A DNA stretch of 64,000 nucleotides from Methylobacterium sp. Leaf91 (GTDB lineage: Bacteria; Pseudomonadota; Alphaproteobacteria; Rhizobiales; Beijerinckiaceae). The stretch covers positions 69,501 through 133,500 of the forward strand of contig NZ_LMMP01000052.1 of assembly GCF_001422815.1 (NCBI RefSeq), in the 5' to 3' direction. The notes below the pieces were generated by a model that saw only the letters and a list, made by a program, of their open reading frames with translations, made no database searches and was not told the DNA's origin. Below are positions 34,998-44,425 of the stretch, in pieces (position 1 is the stretch's first letter; each line of letters opens with the position of its first letter). The position numbers were made by a program, and so were the translations under genes.

Positions 34998-35318
34998 TCA
35001 GTGATCGTTTTCGGTGGTCAGCGAGGAGAGCCGCGTACCTTCGTCTCCGCCCTTAGCGCGTAGGCTGACGCCGTTCTCGCGCCCCTCGTGAAAGACGATG
35101 CCGGCGCTCATCAGAGCACTTCTCAGCGCCTCGATCTGCCCCGAGGCAGGATCGTTGGCTCCGCTCTCGAAATCCTTCACATCCTGCTCTGCGAGTCCGA
35201 CCCTGCCAGCAAGATCCGCTTCCGACCAGCCCAGCATCCCGCGGGCGGCCCGCGATTGCGCAGGGCTCATCGTATTCAGCCCTGATCCACCACGCCCGCT
35301 CTCGTCCAGTCCCGACAC
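34998..35318 (-). CDS. Small XRE-family DNA-binding protein
   Basis: The 106-residue protein contains a helix-turn-helix of the XRE type (SPAQSRAARGMLGWSEADLAGRVGLAEQDVKDFESG). A short tail, ALMSAGIVFHEGRENGVSLR, is common in single-domain alphaproteobacterial regulators. The start may be the inner ATG at 35270 (MSPAQSRAARG), which is where many relatives begin. It is convergent with the flavoprotein gene and has no obvious operon partner. Target genes are unknown. Confidence 0.78.
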   Translation of the reverse strand: MSGLDESGRGGSGLNTMSPAQSRAARGMLGWSEADLAGRVGLAEQDVKDFESGANDPASGQIEALRSALMSAGIVFHEGRENGVSLRAKGGDEGTRLSSLTTENDH

Positions 35319-35639
35319 GGAAACTCTCCTCTTCCTCGGCGGCGCTCCACCTGCCGCAGCCTCTAAGCTGGCTTAACGAGACTGGCATCGGGATAGTTCG
35401 CGTACAGCAAGCATGGAACGTCGTTTAGGAGGGGATGATCATGAAATCTCGCCGCCCGCAGTCTTGACCATATTTGTGCTGGAATCTTATCCGATGGGCG
35501 GTTGCACCCTGTCCACGCGACGCATCGGCCGACGCCGACCCTGGTGTGTGGCGCACGGTCCAAATGATCACGCCTCGAAACCGGGGTGAGGCGCGCGACG
35601 ACGCGAGTTCGATTGATGATGACGAAGGAGGGCCTGACG

Positions 35640-36134
35640 ATGAGAGCGATGCTGTTCGCCGTGATGGCTTTTGCCGCGACGGCAGGGATGCCGATGACGG
35701 AGGCAATGGCGCAGGGATCCAACGTCACGGGTTTCGGCAAGGACAATCGCGAGAAGCCAGAGAAGAAACAGTATGTTCCGGCCGCCAAGGCTCAGGAAAA
35801 GATGTTTCCCCTCGACGCGACTTGGACTGCCGTGAGCCTGAACGGCAAGCCGTTCAACGGCACCGACCGGCCGAGCTTCATCATCGACAAGCAGTATCGC
35901 GCACGCGGCTACGGCGGGTGCAACACCTTCGCCGCCACGGCCTTCCCCCTGCGCGAGCAGCATCTTGCGGTCGGCCCCCTCGCCTTGACGAAGAAGCCTT
36001 GCGACAAGGGTACCGGAGCGAGCGAGCAGGATTTCTTCATCGCCCTGCGAACCGCTGCCCAATGGGACCTCGTAGGCTCGCAGCTGGTGATCAAGAGCCA
36101 GAAGGGCGAACTGAAGTTTGACCGCGCGCTCTAA
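35640..36134 (+). CDS. META-domain (HslJ-like) secreted protein
   Basis: The 164-residue precursor has a signal peptide (LFAVMAFAATAGMPMTEAMAQ) and a META domain: WTAVSLNGKPF, then RPSFIIDKQYRARGYGGCNTFAATAF and a C-terminal DFFIALRTAAQWDLVGSQL. META/HslJ proteins are heat-shock or stress-linked envelope proteins of unclear biochemical role. An AAGGAGGG site about eight bases upstream fixes the start at 35640. Two cysteines (in YGGCNTF and KKPCDKG) may form a disulfide. Confidence 0.82.
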   Translation: MRAMLFAVMAFAATAGMPMTEAMAQGSNVTGFGKDNREKPEKKQYVPAAKAQEKMFPLDATWTAVSLNGKPFNGTDRPSFIIDKQYRARGYGGCNTFAATAFPLREQHLAVGPLALTKKPCDKGTGASEQDFFIALRTAAQWDLVGSQLVIKSQKGELKFDRAL

Positions 36135-36665
36135 ATCTCTGCGCTTGACCGGCAATTGCCGACCATACCGTCCCTCGTGAAAACGCGGGGCGGCAAGACA
36201 CCCACTTTTTACGGCTCGTCTAACGGGCCGTAGAGCGGGCCATGAGAGATTTCCCCGGGGCTGGCAGTGTCGTGACAGTCTGCGACCTACTTCAGCGACT
36301 ACTGCTGATGCCGGCTGCCTCGCACAGCCGAGCCATGAGCCCTGCGACCACCGGCGGTGCAACTGGATCGCCCGGACGAAGCGCCTCCCATGCTCTCGGG
36401 AATCGGCATGCAGACAGGCACGGGCCCGGGCGCGCGGGTCGTTTGGCATCTCGGCTAAACCTCCGAAGTCTTCGGGTCTGGAAGAGCCGTCGCAGAGAAT
36501 GAGACCGGGCCGGGCCGGGCCGGGGCCAGTACCGACTCCGTCGCAATCGTCAGCCTCTCTTTAAGATCGCATTGACGACGATCCAAGGTCGCGGCTTCAG
36601 CTTTACCCCTCGTTGAATGCCCCTGTCGCTTTCTGCCCATCACGGCTGAGCGCAGGGGACGCGAA
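36135..36665. other. Intergenic region without a clear gene
   Basis: This 531-bp stretch follows the META-domain gene. It holds a 12-bp palindrome CGGCAATTGCCG (36150-36161), a TACGGC/GCCGTA hairpin (36211-36233) and a short CCGGG tandem repeat at 36505-36527. No frame has consistent codon character. Confidence 0.4.
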
Positions 36666-36836
36666 ATGGTGAAGCGGCTTGAATGGGCGACCGGCAGTAT
36701 CGTCCGGCATGGCGTCTCCGAAGAGATGATCTACACTTGCTCGCCGAGCCTGCATCCGGCCGCATTCCGGATCGCATTGTCGGCACCGCTTTGTGCGACT
36801 TTTCTCGTGCTCTCCGCGATGATCCTATTTTCGTAG
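36666..36836 (+). CDS. Possible small membrane protein (56 aa)
   Basis: A 56-codon frame has an AGGGGA ribosome site seven bases before its ATG. The N-terminal part is hydrophilic (MVKRLEWATGSIVRHG); the end is a hydrophobic helix, APLCATFLVLSAMILFS, running to the stop like a tail anchor. No family is recognised. It lies in an otherwise gene-free 980-bp region before cysK. Confidence 0.38.
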   Translation: MVKRLEWATGSIVRHGVSEEMIYTCSPSLHPAAFRIALSAPLCATFLVLSAMILFS

Positions 36837-37115
36837 GCGCCGCCTCTTCGCCGCCTTGGCTGGGGCGCGACCGAGCAGATACTTCACGGGACGGGATAGA
36901 AGGCGGCGCCGGAGAACAATGTCCCACAGACAACGCATCAAGCAAATGAAAATGTCTACTGGCAACACTCGCACTTGACGACAGAGAAGATTTGTCTTTG
37001 CGTTAAGTCTATGAGCGATTGCTTCGCCTAGGACGACGCGATATCCCGGCGCGCACCGTGTGCAAGGTCGATCGACGCCTGCACAACGCATGAACGCCGC
37101 TCAGGAGATTTCGTC

Positions 37116-38090
37116 ATGGCCGACACCAGCCCCTCGCAGTCCCGCAAACCCGGCCACGGCCATATCTACGGCTCGATCACGGAGACGATCGGCAACACGC
37201 CCCTCGTCCGGCTCAACCGAATCACCAAGGAGCGCGGCGTCGATGCCGAAATCCTGCTGAAGCTCGAGTTCTTTAACCCGATCGCGAGCGTTAAGGATCG
37301 TATCGGCGTCAACATGATCGACGCCCTCGAAGCCTCCGGCCAGCTGAAGCCCGGCGGCACGCTGGTGGAGCCTACCTCTGGAAATACCGGAATCGCCCTG
37401 GCCTTCGTGGCGGCGGCGCGCGGCTACCGCCTGATTCTCGTCATGCCCGAGACCATGTCCCTGGAGCGCCGCAAGATGCTGGCCTTCCTCGGCGCGGAAC
37501 TGGCCCTCACGCCCGGTCCGCAGGGCATGAAGGGAGCGATTAGCAAGGCCGAGGAGCTTCTCAACGAGATCCCCGGCGCGATCATGCCGCAGCAATTCTC
37601 GAACCCGGCGAATCCCGAGATCCATCGCAAGACGACAGCCGAGGAGATCTGGAACGATACGCAGGGCCAACTCGACGCCTTCGTCGCCGGTGTCGGCACG
37701 GGCGGAACGATCACGGGCGTCGGCTCCGTGCTGAAGCCTCGCCTGCCGAACCTCAAGGTCATCGCCGTCGAGCCGACGGATTCCCCGGTGATCTCAGGCG
37801 GTCAGCCTGGCCCGCACAAGATCCAGGGAATCGGCGCCGGCTTCATCCCGGGCAATCTCGACCGTGAGGTCATCGATGAGGTCATCACCGTATCGAACCA
37901 GGAAGCTTTCGACACGGCGCGGCTCCTCGCCAAGCTGGAAGGTATTCCCGGCGGCATCTCCACAGGCGGCAACGTCGCTGCAGCGCTGAAGCTGGCGGCA
38001 CGTCCGGAATTCCAGGGCAAGCGCATTGTTACCGTCGCGTGCTCCTTCGCTGAACGTTACATCTCGTCCGCGCTCTTCGAAGGGATCTGA
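37116..38090 (+). CDS. cysK: Cysteine synthase A
   Basis: CysK (O-acetylserine sulfhydrylase) makes cysteine from O-acetylserine and sulfide using PLP. The 324-residue enzyme has the PLP lysine K60 in NPIASVKDR, the substrate loop TSGNTG (87-92), the phosphate-binding GTGGTITG and the C-terminal TVACSFAERY. AGGAG sits eight bases before the ATG. It is a single-gene unit ended by a strong terminator. Confidence 0.95.
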   Translation: MADTSPSQSRKPGHGHIYGSITETIGNTPLVRLNRITKERGVDAEILLKLEFFNPIASVKDRIGVNMIDALEASGQLKPGGTLVEPTSGNTGIALAFVAAARGYRLILVMPETMSLERRKMLAFLGAELALTPGPQGMKGAISKAEELLNEIPGAIMPQQFSNPANPEIHRKTTAEEIWNDTQGQLDAFVAGVGTGGTITGVGSVLKPRLPNLKVIAVEPTDSPVISGGQPGPHKIQGIGAGFIPGNLDREVIDEVITVSNQEAFDTARLLAKLEGIPGGISTGGNVAAALKLAARPEFQGKRIVTVACSFAERYISSALFEGI

Positions 38091-38117
38091 CCTCTTCTTG
38101 GACCCATCCCGATCATC

Positions 38118-38146
38118 GGCGCTCCCTCACGGGAGCGCCTTTTTTT
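38118..38146 (+). terminator. Rho-independent terminator of cysK
   Basis: A perfect 9-bp stem, GGCGCTCCC and GGGAGCGCC, closes a TCAC loop and is followed by seven T residues. It begins 27 bases after the cysK stop. Confidence 0.93.
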
Positions 38147-38239
38147 CTGCGCGTCGTCCCCCGAAGGGAGTGAGCTCTCCAAGCGTCAGGCAACCTCACG
38201 AGCGTTCGACAGGTTGAACCTTCAACATTGGAGGAAACC

Positions 38240-38569
38240 ATGAGCAACGAGCAACGCGAGCGCCCCTCGCTGAAGGATTTCGACGCTTACAGCGATCGCA
38301 ATGGACAGGGTCTCGGCCAGGACGATGCCCGCGACATCGGTACTCCCGCCCGGACCCAGCACGACCTGAAGAGTGATCCGTCAGGCCAAGCCGAAGCTGC
38401 GCGCATCGCTTCCGGCACACCGCGCCAGGACGCCACCGAGGCCACCGAGGCCGAGACGCCACCAGAGAACCTGCGCCATATTGGCGATGCTTCCCAGACG
38501 AGCACCGTGTCGGAGGCTCTCGACCGCGCGACCGCACCGGTCGGCAAAGATTCGGAGGACGGCGCGTGA
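38240..38569 (+). CDS. Short hydrophilic, probably disordered protein 1 (109 aa)
   Basis: The 109-residue product is rich in Asp, Glu, Gln, Ser, Thr and Ala, with almost no bulky hydrophobic residues and no cysteine. It looks intrinsically disordered (for example DATEATEAETPPENL). A GAGGAAA ribosome site directs the ATG at 38240. It overlaps the next gene by four bases. No family is recognised; hydrophilic proteins of this kind are often linked to desiccation or osmotic stress, which is only a suggestion. Confidence 0.72.
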   Translation: MSNEQRERPSLKDFDAYSDRNGQGLGQDDARDIGTPARTQHDLKSDPSGQAEAARIASGTPRQDATEATEAETPPENLRHIGDASQTSTVSEALDRATAPVGKDSEDGA

Positions 38570-38817
38570 GCGAGAAGGATAATCCCACCGATGCAGCGAC
38601 GCGCAAGCCCGACGACGATGTCGGCTCGCAGGGTGCACCCGCCGTCGGGGGCGGCCGACAAACGCCCGAACAGGAGGCAGCGCGCGATCAGGGGGTCGGT
38701 GGCGTCACAGATGCCGAGCGTAATCAGAACTGGAACGAGGCCGGCGGTCAGAAGGGTCGAAACCCGGCGCCGGTAGGCGGCTCGTCTAACGGGCAATCCG
38801 ATCGCCGGCAGGATTGA
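38566..38817 (+). CDS. Short hydrophilic, probably disordered protein 2 (83 aa)
   Basis: The GTG start at 38566 overlaps the stop of the previous gene, so translation is coupled. The 83-residue product is Gly/Asp/Gln/Asn-rich (GGGRQTPEQEAARDQG, NEAGGQKGRNPAPVGG) and predicted disordered. No signal peptide, membrane span or known domain is seen. It is composed much like its two neighbours and was probably expanded or recruited with them. Confidence 0.68.
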   Translation: MSEKDNPTDAATRKPDDDVGSQGAPAVGGGRQTPEQEAARDQGVGGVTDAERNQNWNEAGGQKGRNPAPVGGSSNGQSDRRQD

Positions 38818-38842
38818 AGATCACTCGAGAAGGTGGGCAGCC

Positions 38843-39022
38843 ATGAGCGAGACCGAGAGTAACACCGCAAAGAATACGGGTAAGCCAGCCAATTCGGCCC
38901 CCGACGCCGTCATGGATCCCAATGAAAAGACCGACGGCAAGCCGGGTGAAGGGCCCACGCCCGGCAAAGGTTCAAAGGGCGGCACGACACCCGACGACGA
39001 GACTGATCCGGGCGGGGGTTGA
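38843..39022 (+). CDS. Short hydrophilic, probably disordered protein 3 (59 aa)
   Basis: The 59-codon frame starts MSETESNTAKNTGKPANSAP and ends in a Gly/Pro/Asp-rich tail (PDDETDPGGG). A GAGAAGGTGG ribosome region lies just upstream of the ATG. It is 25 bp after the second protein in the same direction, so all three likely share one transcript. No family is recognised. Composition again suggests a disordered, highly soluble protein. Confidence 0.62.
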   Translation: MSETESNTAKNTGKPANSAPDAVMDPNEKTDGKPGEGPTPGKGSKGGTTPDDETDPGGG

Positions 39023-39172
39023 GAGTTGGTGTCTTCCTTCCGCTTTTCAAAGCATAGCACGAGCGATCTATAGGTTTCGTTCGGTGTGGCGATCCAATTC
39101 GGCTCGCCGTATCGAACGGTCGATTGTCGGATGTCGATCTCCTGATACGATGCGCGACAGGGAGATACATCC

Positions 39173-40825
39173 ATGGCGACCACTACAGCCTCACAGGTTG
39201 AGCTTTCGATCTATGATCGGGACCTCGACCGGAATCCGGCGAACTATCAGCCGCTGACGCCGCTGAACTACCTGGACCGTTCGGCGCGTGTCTTTCCCGA
39301 ACATATCGCCGTCATTCATGGCCCTCTGCGCCGAACCTATGCCGAACTGTATGCACGGAGCAGACGACTTGCTGCCGCACTGACGGCGCACGGTATCGGA
39401 CGCGGGGACACGGTCGCCGTCATGCTCGCCAACACGCCCGAAATGATCGAGTGTCATTACGGGATACCGATGAATGGCGCCGTGCTCAACACCTTGAACA
39501 CCCGCCTCGATCCTGCAGGTCTCGCCTTCTGTCTCGACCACGGCGAAGCCAAGGTATTGATTGCGGATCGTGAGTTCAGTCGCGTCGTTAGTGCCGCCCT
39601 GGAACGGGCGGGAGTGAGCCCACTGGTCATTGATGTCGACGATCCGGTCTATACCGGGGACGGCACGATCCTCGGGCAGATTGGCTACGAGGCGTTTCTT
39701 GAAAAAGGGGATCCGGCACAGGACTGGGCCATGCCGGCGGACGAGTGGGATGCGATCTCGCTGAACTACACCTCCGGCACGACGGGCGACCCTAAAGGCG
39801 TGGTCTATCACCACCGCGGTGCGGCCCTTCTCTCGCTCGGCAACGTCATAACCGGTCAGCTCGGGCAGCACCCTGTCTATCTCTGGACGCTGCCCATGTT
39901 CCACTGCAATGGCTGGTGCTTCCCGTGGACGTTGTCCGTCGTCGCTGGCACCCATGTCTGCCTCCGGCAGGTCAGGGCGGGCACACTCTACGCGGCACTG
40001 GCGGAGCACGGTGTCACCCATCTGTGCGGGGCGCCAGTCGTGATGCAGCTTCTTCTGAATGCGTCCGAGGACGAGCGTCGCCCCCTCCCCCGCCGGGTCG
40101 CCTTCCTCACGGCGGCTGCGCCCCCGCCACAGGCGGTGCTCGCTGCCATGGGCAAGGCTGGCTTCGACGTCACGCACCTCTATGGCCTTACCGAGACGTA
40201 CGGCCCCGCAGTCGTGAATGCTTGGCATCGCGACTGGGACGCTCTTGATGACGAGGCGAAAGCGGCCAGGATGGCGCGACAAGGCGTGCGGTACCCTGTG
40301 CTCGAAGGCTTCGACATCCGAGACCCGGAGACCTGCGAATCCGTACCCTCCGATGGTGAAACCATGGGCGAGGCGATGTTTCGCGGCAATGTGGTGATGC
40401 GTGGCTACCTCAAGAACCCCTCCGCCACTCAGGCTGCCTTCGCCGGTGGCTGGTTCCGCTCTGGCGACCTCGGAGTGAAGCATCCTGACGGCTACATCCA
40501 GCTCAAGGACCGATCGAAGGACATCATCATCTCAGGCGGCGAGAACATTTCCTCCATTGAGGTCGAGGATGCTCTGTTCCGCCACCCCGCCGTCTCGGCC
40601 GCCGCTGTAGTGGCGCGACCCGACGAAAAATGGGGCGAGACCCCGATGGCCTTCGTGGAACTCAAAGCCGGCGCGACCGTGGAAGCCGATGCGCTGATTG
40701 CCTGGTGTCGCGAACGACTCGCTGGCTACAAGCTGCCCCGCAAGATCGTTTTTGGCGAGCTCCCCAAGACCTCGACCGGCAAGGTGCAAAAGTACCTCTT
40801 GCGAGAGCGGGCGAAGGAAGAGTGA
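39173..40825 (+). CDS. Acyl-CoA synthetase (AMP-forming)
   Basis: The 550-residue enzyme activates a carboxylic acid to its CoA thioester through an acyl-AMP. Motifs are the phosphate loop YTSGTTGDPKG (about 199-209), YGLTETYGP, the hinge region RSGDLG then DRSKDIIISGGENIS, and the catalytic lysine in PKTSTGKVQKY. Overall length and spacing fit the medium-chain or 3-methylmercaptopropionyl-CoA ligase-like branch; the substrate is not certain. It has no operon partner; typA converges from the right across a terminator. Confidence 0.87.
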   Translation: MATTTASQVELSIYDRDLDRNPANYQPLTPLNYLDRSARVFPEHIAVIHGPLRRTYAELYARSRRLAAALTAHGIGRGDTVAVMLANTPEMIECHYGIPMNGAVLNTLNTRLDPAGLAFCLDHGEAKVLIADREFSRVVSAALERAGVSPLVIDVDDPVYTGDGTILGQIGYEAFLEKGDPAQDWAMPADEWDAISLNYTSGTTGDPKGVVYHHRGAALLSLGNVITGQLGQHPVYLWTLPMFHCNGWCFPWTLSVVAGTHVCLRQVRAGTLYAALAEHGVTHLCGAPVVMQLLLNASEDERRPLPRRVAFLTAAAPPPQAVLAAMGKAGFDVTHLYGLTETYGPAVVNAWHRDWDALDDEAKAARMARQGVRYPVLEGFDIRDPETCESVPSDGETMGEAMFRGNVVMRGYLKNPSATQAAFAGGWFRSGDLGVKHPDGYIQLKDRSKDIIISGGENISSIEVEDALFRHPAVSAAAVVARPDEKWGETPMAFVELKAGATVEADALIAWCRERLAGYKLPRKIVFGELPKTSTGKVQKYLLRERAKEE

Positions 40826-40933
40826 GGCCTCTATCCACTCCAGCCTCTCATGTTGAAGCCCACGTCCGATCCCACCTCACGATCGGGGAAGGCGAAACGG
40901 CATCGAGGCGAGCCTTGTTGGCAGTATGAACGG

Positions 40934-40960
40934 AAAAGGCCGGGCGATGCCCGGCCTTTT
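40934..40960. terminator. Bidirectional terminator between acyl-CoA synthetase gene and typA
   Basis: A perfect 12-bp stem, AAAAGGCCGGGC and GCCCGGCCTTTT, closes a GAT loop. The A-run and T-run at its ends let it serve both convergent genes. Confidence 0.9.
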
Positions 40961-40985
40961 CGTTTCTCTTCGAATGAGTAGCGTT

Positions 40986-42806
<1,821 letters not shown>

Positions 42807-43152
42807 AAGGTATCCGGAAGCGAGTAGAGCCCGTCACGCGACGGGCCGCAGGAATGCGGCCGGCAGCGCCGGGTCACGGGATCGAGCTATCGCGTCGCAA
42901 TATAAGGTGTAGAGCGTTCCGGCAAGGGGTGTGACTGCGTGTCTGCCTGTCATCTCGCGCCGCTGCCTCGCAAGATCGCCCGGAACCCGTCGAACGGCAC
43001 TTATCCCACCGGATACTTATCCGGATGGGAATAGGATGAATCCGGGTCGGCGCACGATCGCGCGGATTGGCGTCTCGCATCGGAATGAGACGGCGGTCGA
43101 AGGAACGTTCCGTCATGGATCATCGAGGCGAAGCTAGCATTCTGACTGGCGC
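42807..43152. other. Intergenic gap between typA and arsR-like gene
   Basis: 346 bp without a supported gene, upstream of typA. It contains an imperfect hairpin around 43001-43033 (TTATCCCACCGGATA against TATCCGGATGGGAATA), which could terminate the arsR-like transcript arriving from the right. Confidence 0.4.
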
Positions 43153-43506
43153 CTACGCATCTGCCCCATGGGCGCCGGGCTCTCCACCCGACGCATAAGC
43201 GACCATGATCGCGGCGAGTAAGCCAGGGAAACGTGCGTTCACCTCCGCGCAGCGCGAATGGTTTCGCATCTCGACGCCGTGACGCTCGCACCGGATCAAG
43301 CCGGCTTCGCGCAGTACCTTGAAATGGCTGGACAACGACGATTTCGGAATCGTCCGTTCCCCGACGCCCGACAGCGCCGAGCAGGCCTCAACGCAGCCTG
43401 CCGTTGCGATTGCGGCGAAGATCGCTGCCCGGCGGGGATCCGACAAGGCGTGCAGGATTGCCTGGGGCTGGACGTCCTCGATCGCCGGGTGAAACAGCGG
43501 CCTCAT
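43153..43506 (-). CDS. ArsR-type winged-helix regulator
   Basis: The 117-residue repressor-like protein has an ArsR-fold DNA-binding core: AILHALSDPRRAAIFAAI, then SSLSSHFKVLREAGLIRCERHGVEMRN. It carries two cysteines close together (GCVEACSAL) that could act as a metal or redox sensor, though the classical ArsR CVC motif is absent. It is divergent from the SDR gene, 106 bp away, and most likely controls it and itself. Confidence 0.85.
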   Translation of the reverse strand: MRPLFHPAIEDVQPQAILHALSDPRRAAIFAAIATAGCVEACSALSGVGERTIPKSSLSSHFKVLREAGLIRCERHGVEMRNHSRCAEVNARFPGLLAAIMVAYASGGEPGAHGADA

Positions 43507-43541
43507 ATTTCATCCATTTGGGGCTTGACCTTCGCTCCATT

Positions 43542-43591
43542 AGTTTCGAATTTCCGAACTATGGAACTGAGGCGAACCAGTCCGAACCAGT
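43542..43591. promoter_or_regulatory. Repeated operator-like motifs between arsR-like and SDR genes
   Basis: An imperfect dyad, AGTTTCGAATTTCCGAACT (43542-43560), is followed by further GAAC(T/C) units. GAAC starts at 43556, 43564, 43574 and 43584, the last three on a 10-base period, including a direct repeat CGAACCAGT (43573 and 43583). Such helically phased repeats suit a bound regulator, probably the ArsR-type protein. Confidence 0.42.
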
Positions 43592-43612
43592 TCCCGTCGA
43601 AGGATAGCACAT

Positions 43613-44359
43613 ATGTCGAAGCTTGACGGAAAGGTCGCCGTAGTGACCGGCGCATCGAAGGGCATCGGTGCCGCGATCGCCAAAAATCTCGCACAGCACG
43701 GTGCCGCGATCGTGGTCAATTACGCCTCGAGTAGGGCGGGTGCCGACGCCGTCGTCGAGGCCATTACGTCAGCTGGAGGCAAAGCTATCGCGGTGAAGGC
43801 CGATGTCTCCAAAGCGGAAGAGGCACAGGTGCTGATCGAGGCGGCGGTAAATCAGTTCGGCCGCCTCGACGTGCTGGTCAATAATTCCGGCATCTACGAA
43901 TTCGCGACGATCGAGGACGTGACCGAAGAGCATTATCGCCGTCTCTTTGACGTGAATGTGCTCGGCGTATTGCTCACGACCCAAGCGGCAGTGAAGCATC
44001 TTGGAGAGAACGGAAGCATCGTCAATATTTCTTCGGCCATCACCCATGTCCATACACCGGCCGCAGGGGTTTATGCCGGAACCAAGGGGGCATTGAACGC
44101 TATCTCGGGCGTACTGGCCAACGAGCTCGCGCCACGCAAGATCCGGGTCAATGTGGTCAGCCCCGGCTTCGTAGTGACCGAAGGCACCCATACGGCCGGA
44201 GTCGTCGGTTCCGACATGGAGGCCGGCTTCATCGCGCAGACGCCGCTAGGCAGGGCGGGCCAACCGGACGACATCGCCGGGGTGGTCGCGTTCCTCGCCT
44301 CAGACGATGCCCGCTGGCTGACCGGCGAGGTGATCACCGCCAGCGGCGGCATTCGGTAA
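43613..44359 (+). CDS. SDR-family oxidoreductase
   Basis: The 248-residue short-chain dehydrogenase has the cofactor motif TGASKGIG (12-19), the NNSG structural motif, and the catalytic Ser-Tyr-Lys (Ser in NISSAITH, then VYAGTKGAL). It ends with GEVITASGGIR, typical of 3-oxoacyl-reductase-like SDRs. Asn/Tyr after the second strand (VNYASSRAG) favours NADP(H). Substrate is unknown. Divergence from the ArsR-type gene suggests induction by the signal that regulator detects. Confidence 0.87.
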   Translation: MSKLDGKVAVVTGASKGIGAAIAKNLAQHGAAIVVNYASSRAGADAVVEAITSAGGKAIAVKADVSKAEEAQVLIEAAVNQFGRLDVLVNNSGIYEFATIEDVTEEHYRRLFDVNVLGVLLTTQAAVKHLGENGSIVNISSAITHVHTPAAGVYAGTKGALNAISGVLANELAPRKIRVNVVSPGFVVTEGTHTAGVVGSDMEAGFIAQTPLGRAGQPDDIAGVVAFLASDDARWLTGEVITASGGIR

Positions 44360-44425
44360 GCACGACATAACGCCCGCGCGCTTACAATCGGGTACGCGCG
44401 GGATCGATGAGCGCGATGTCGACGC

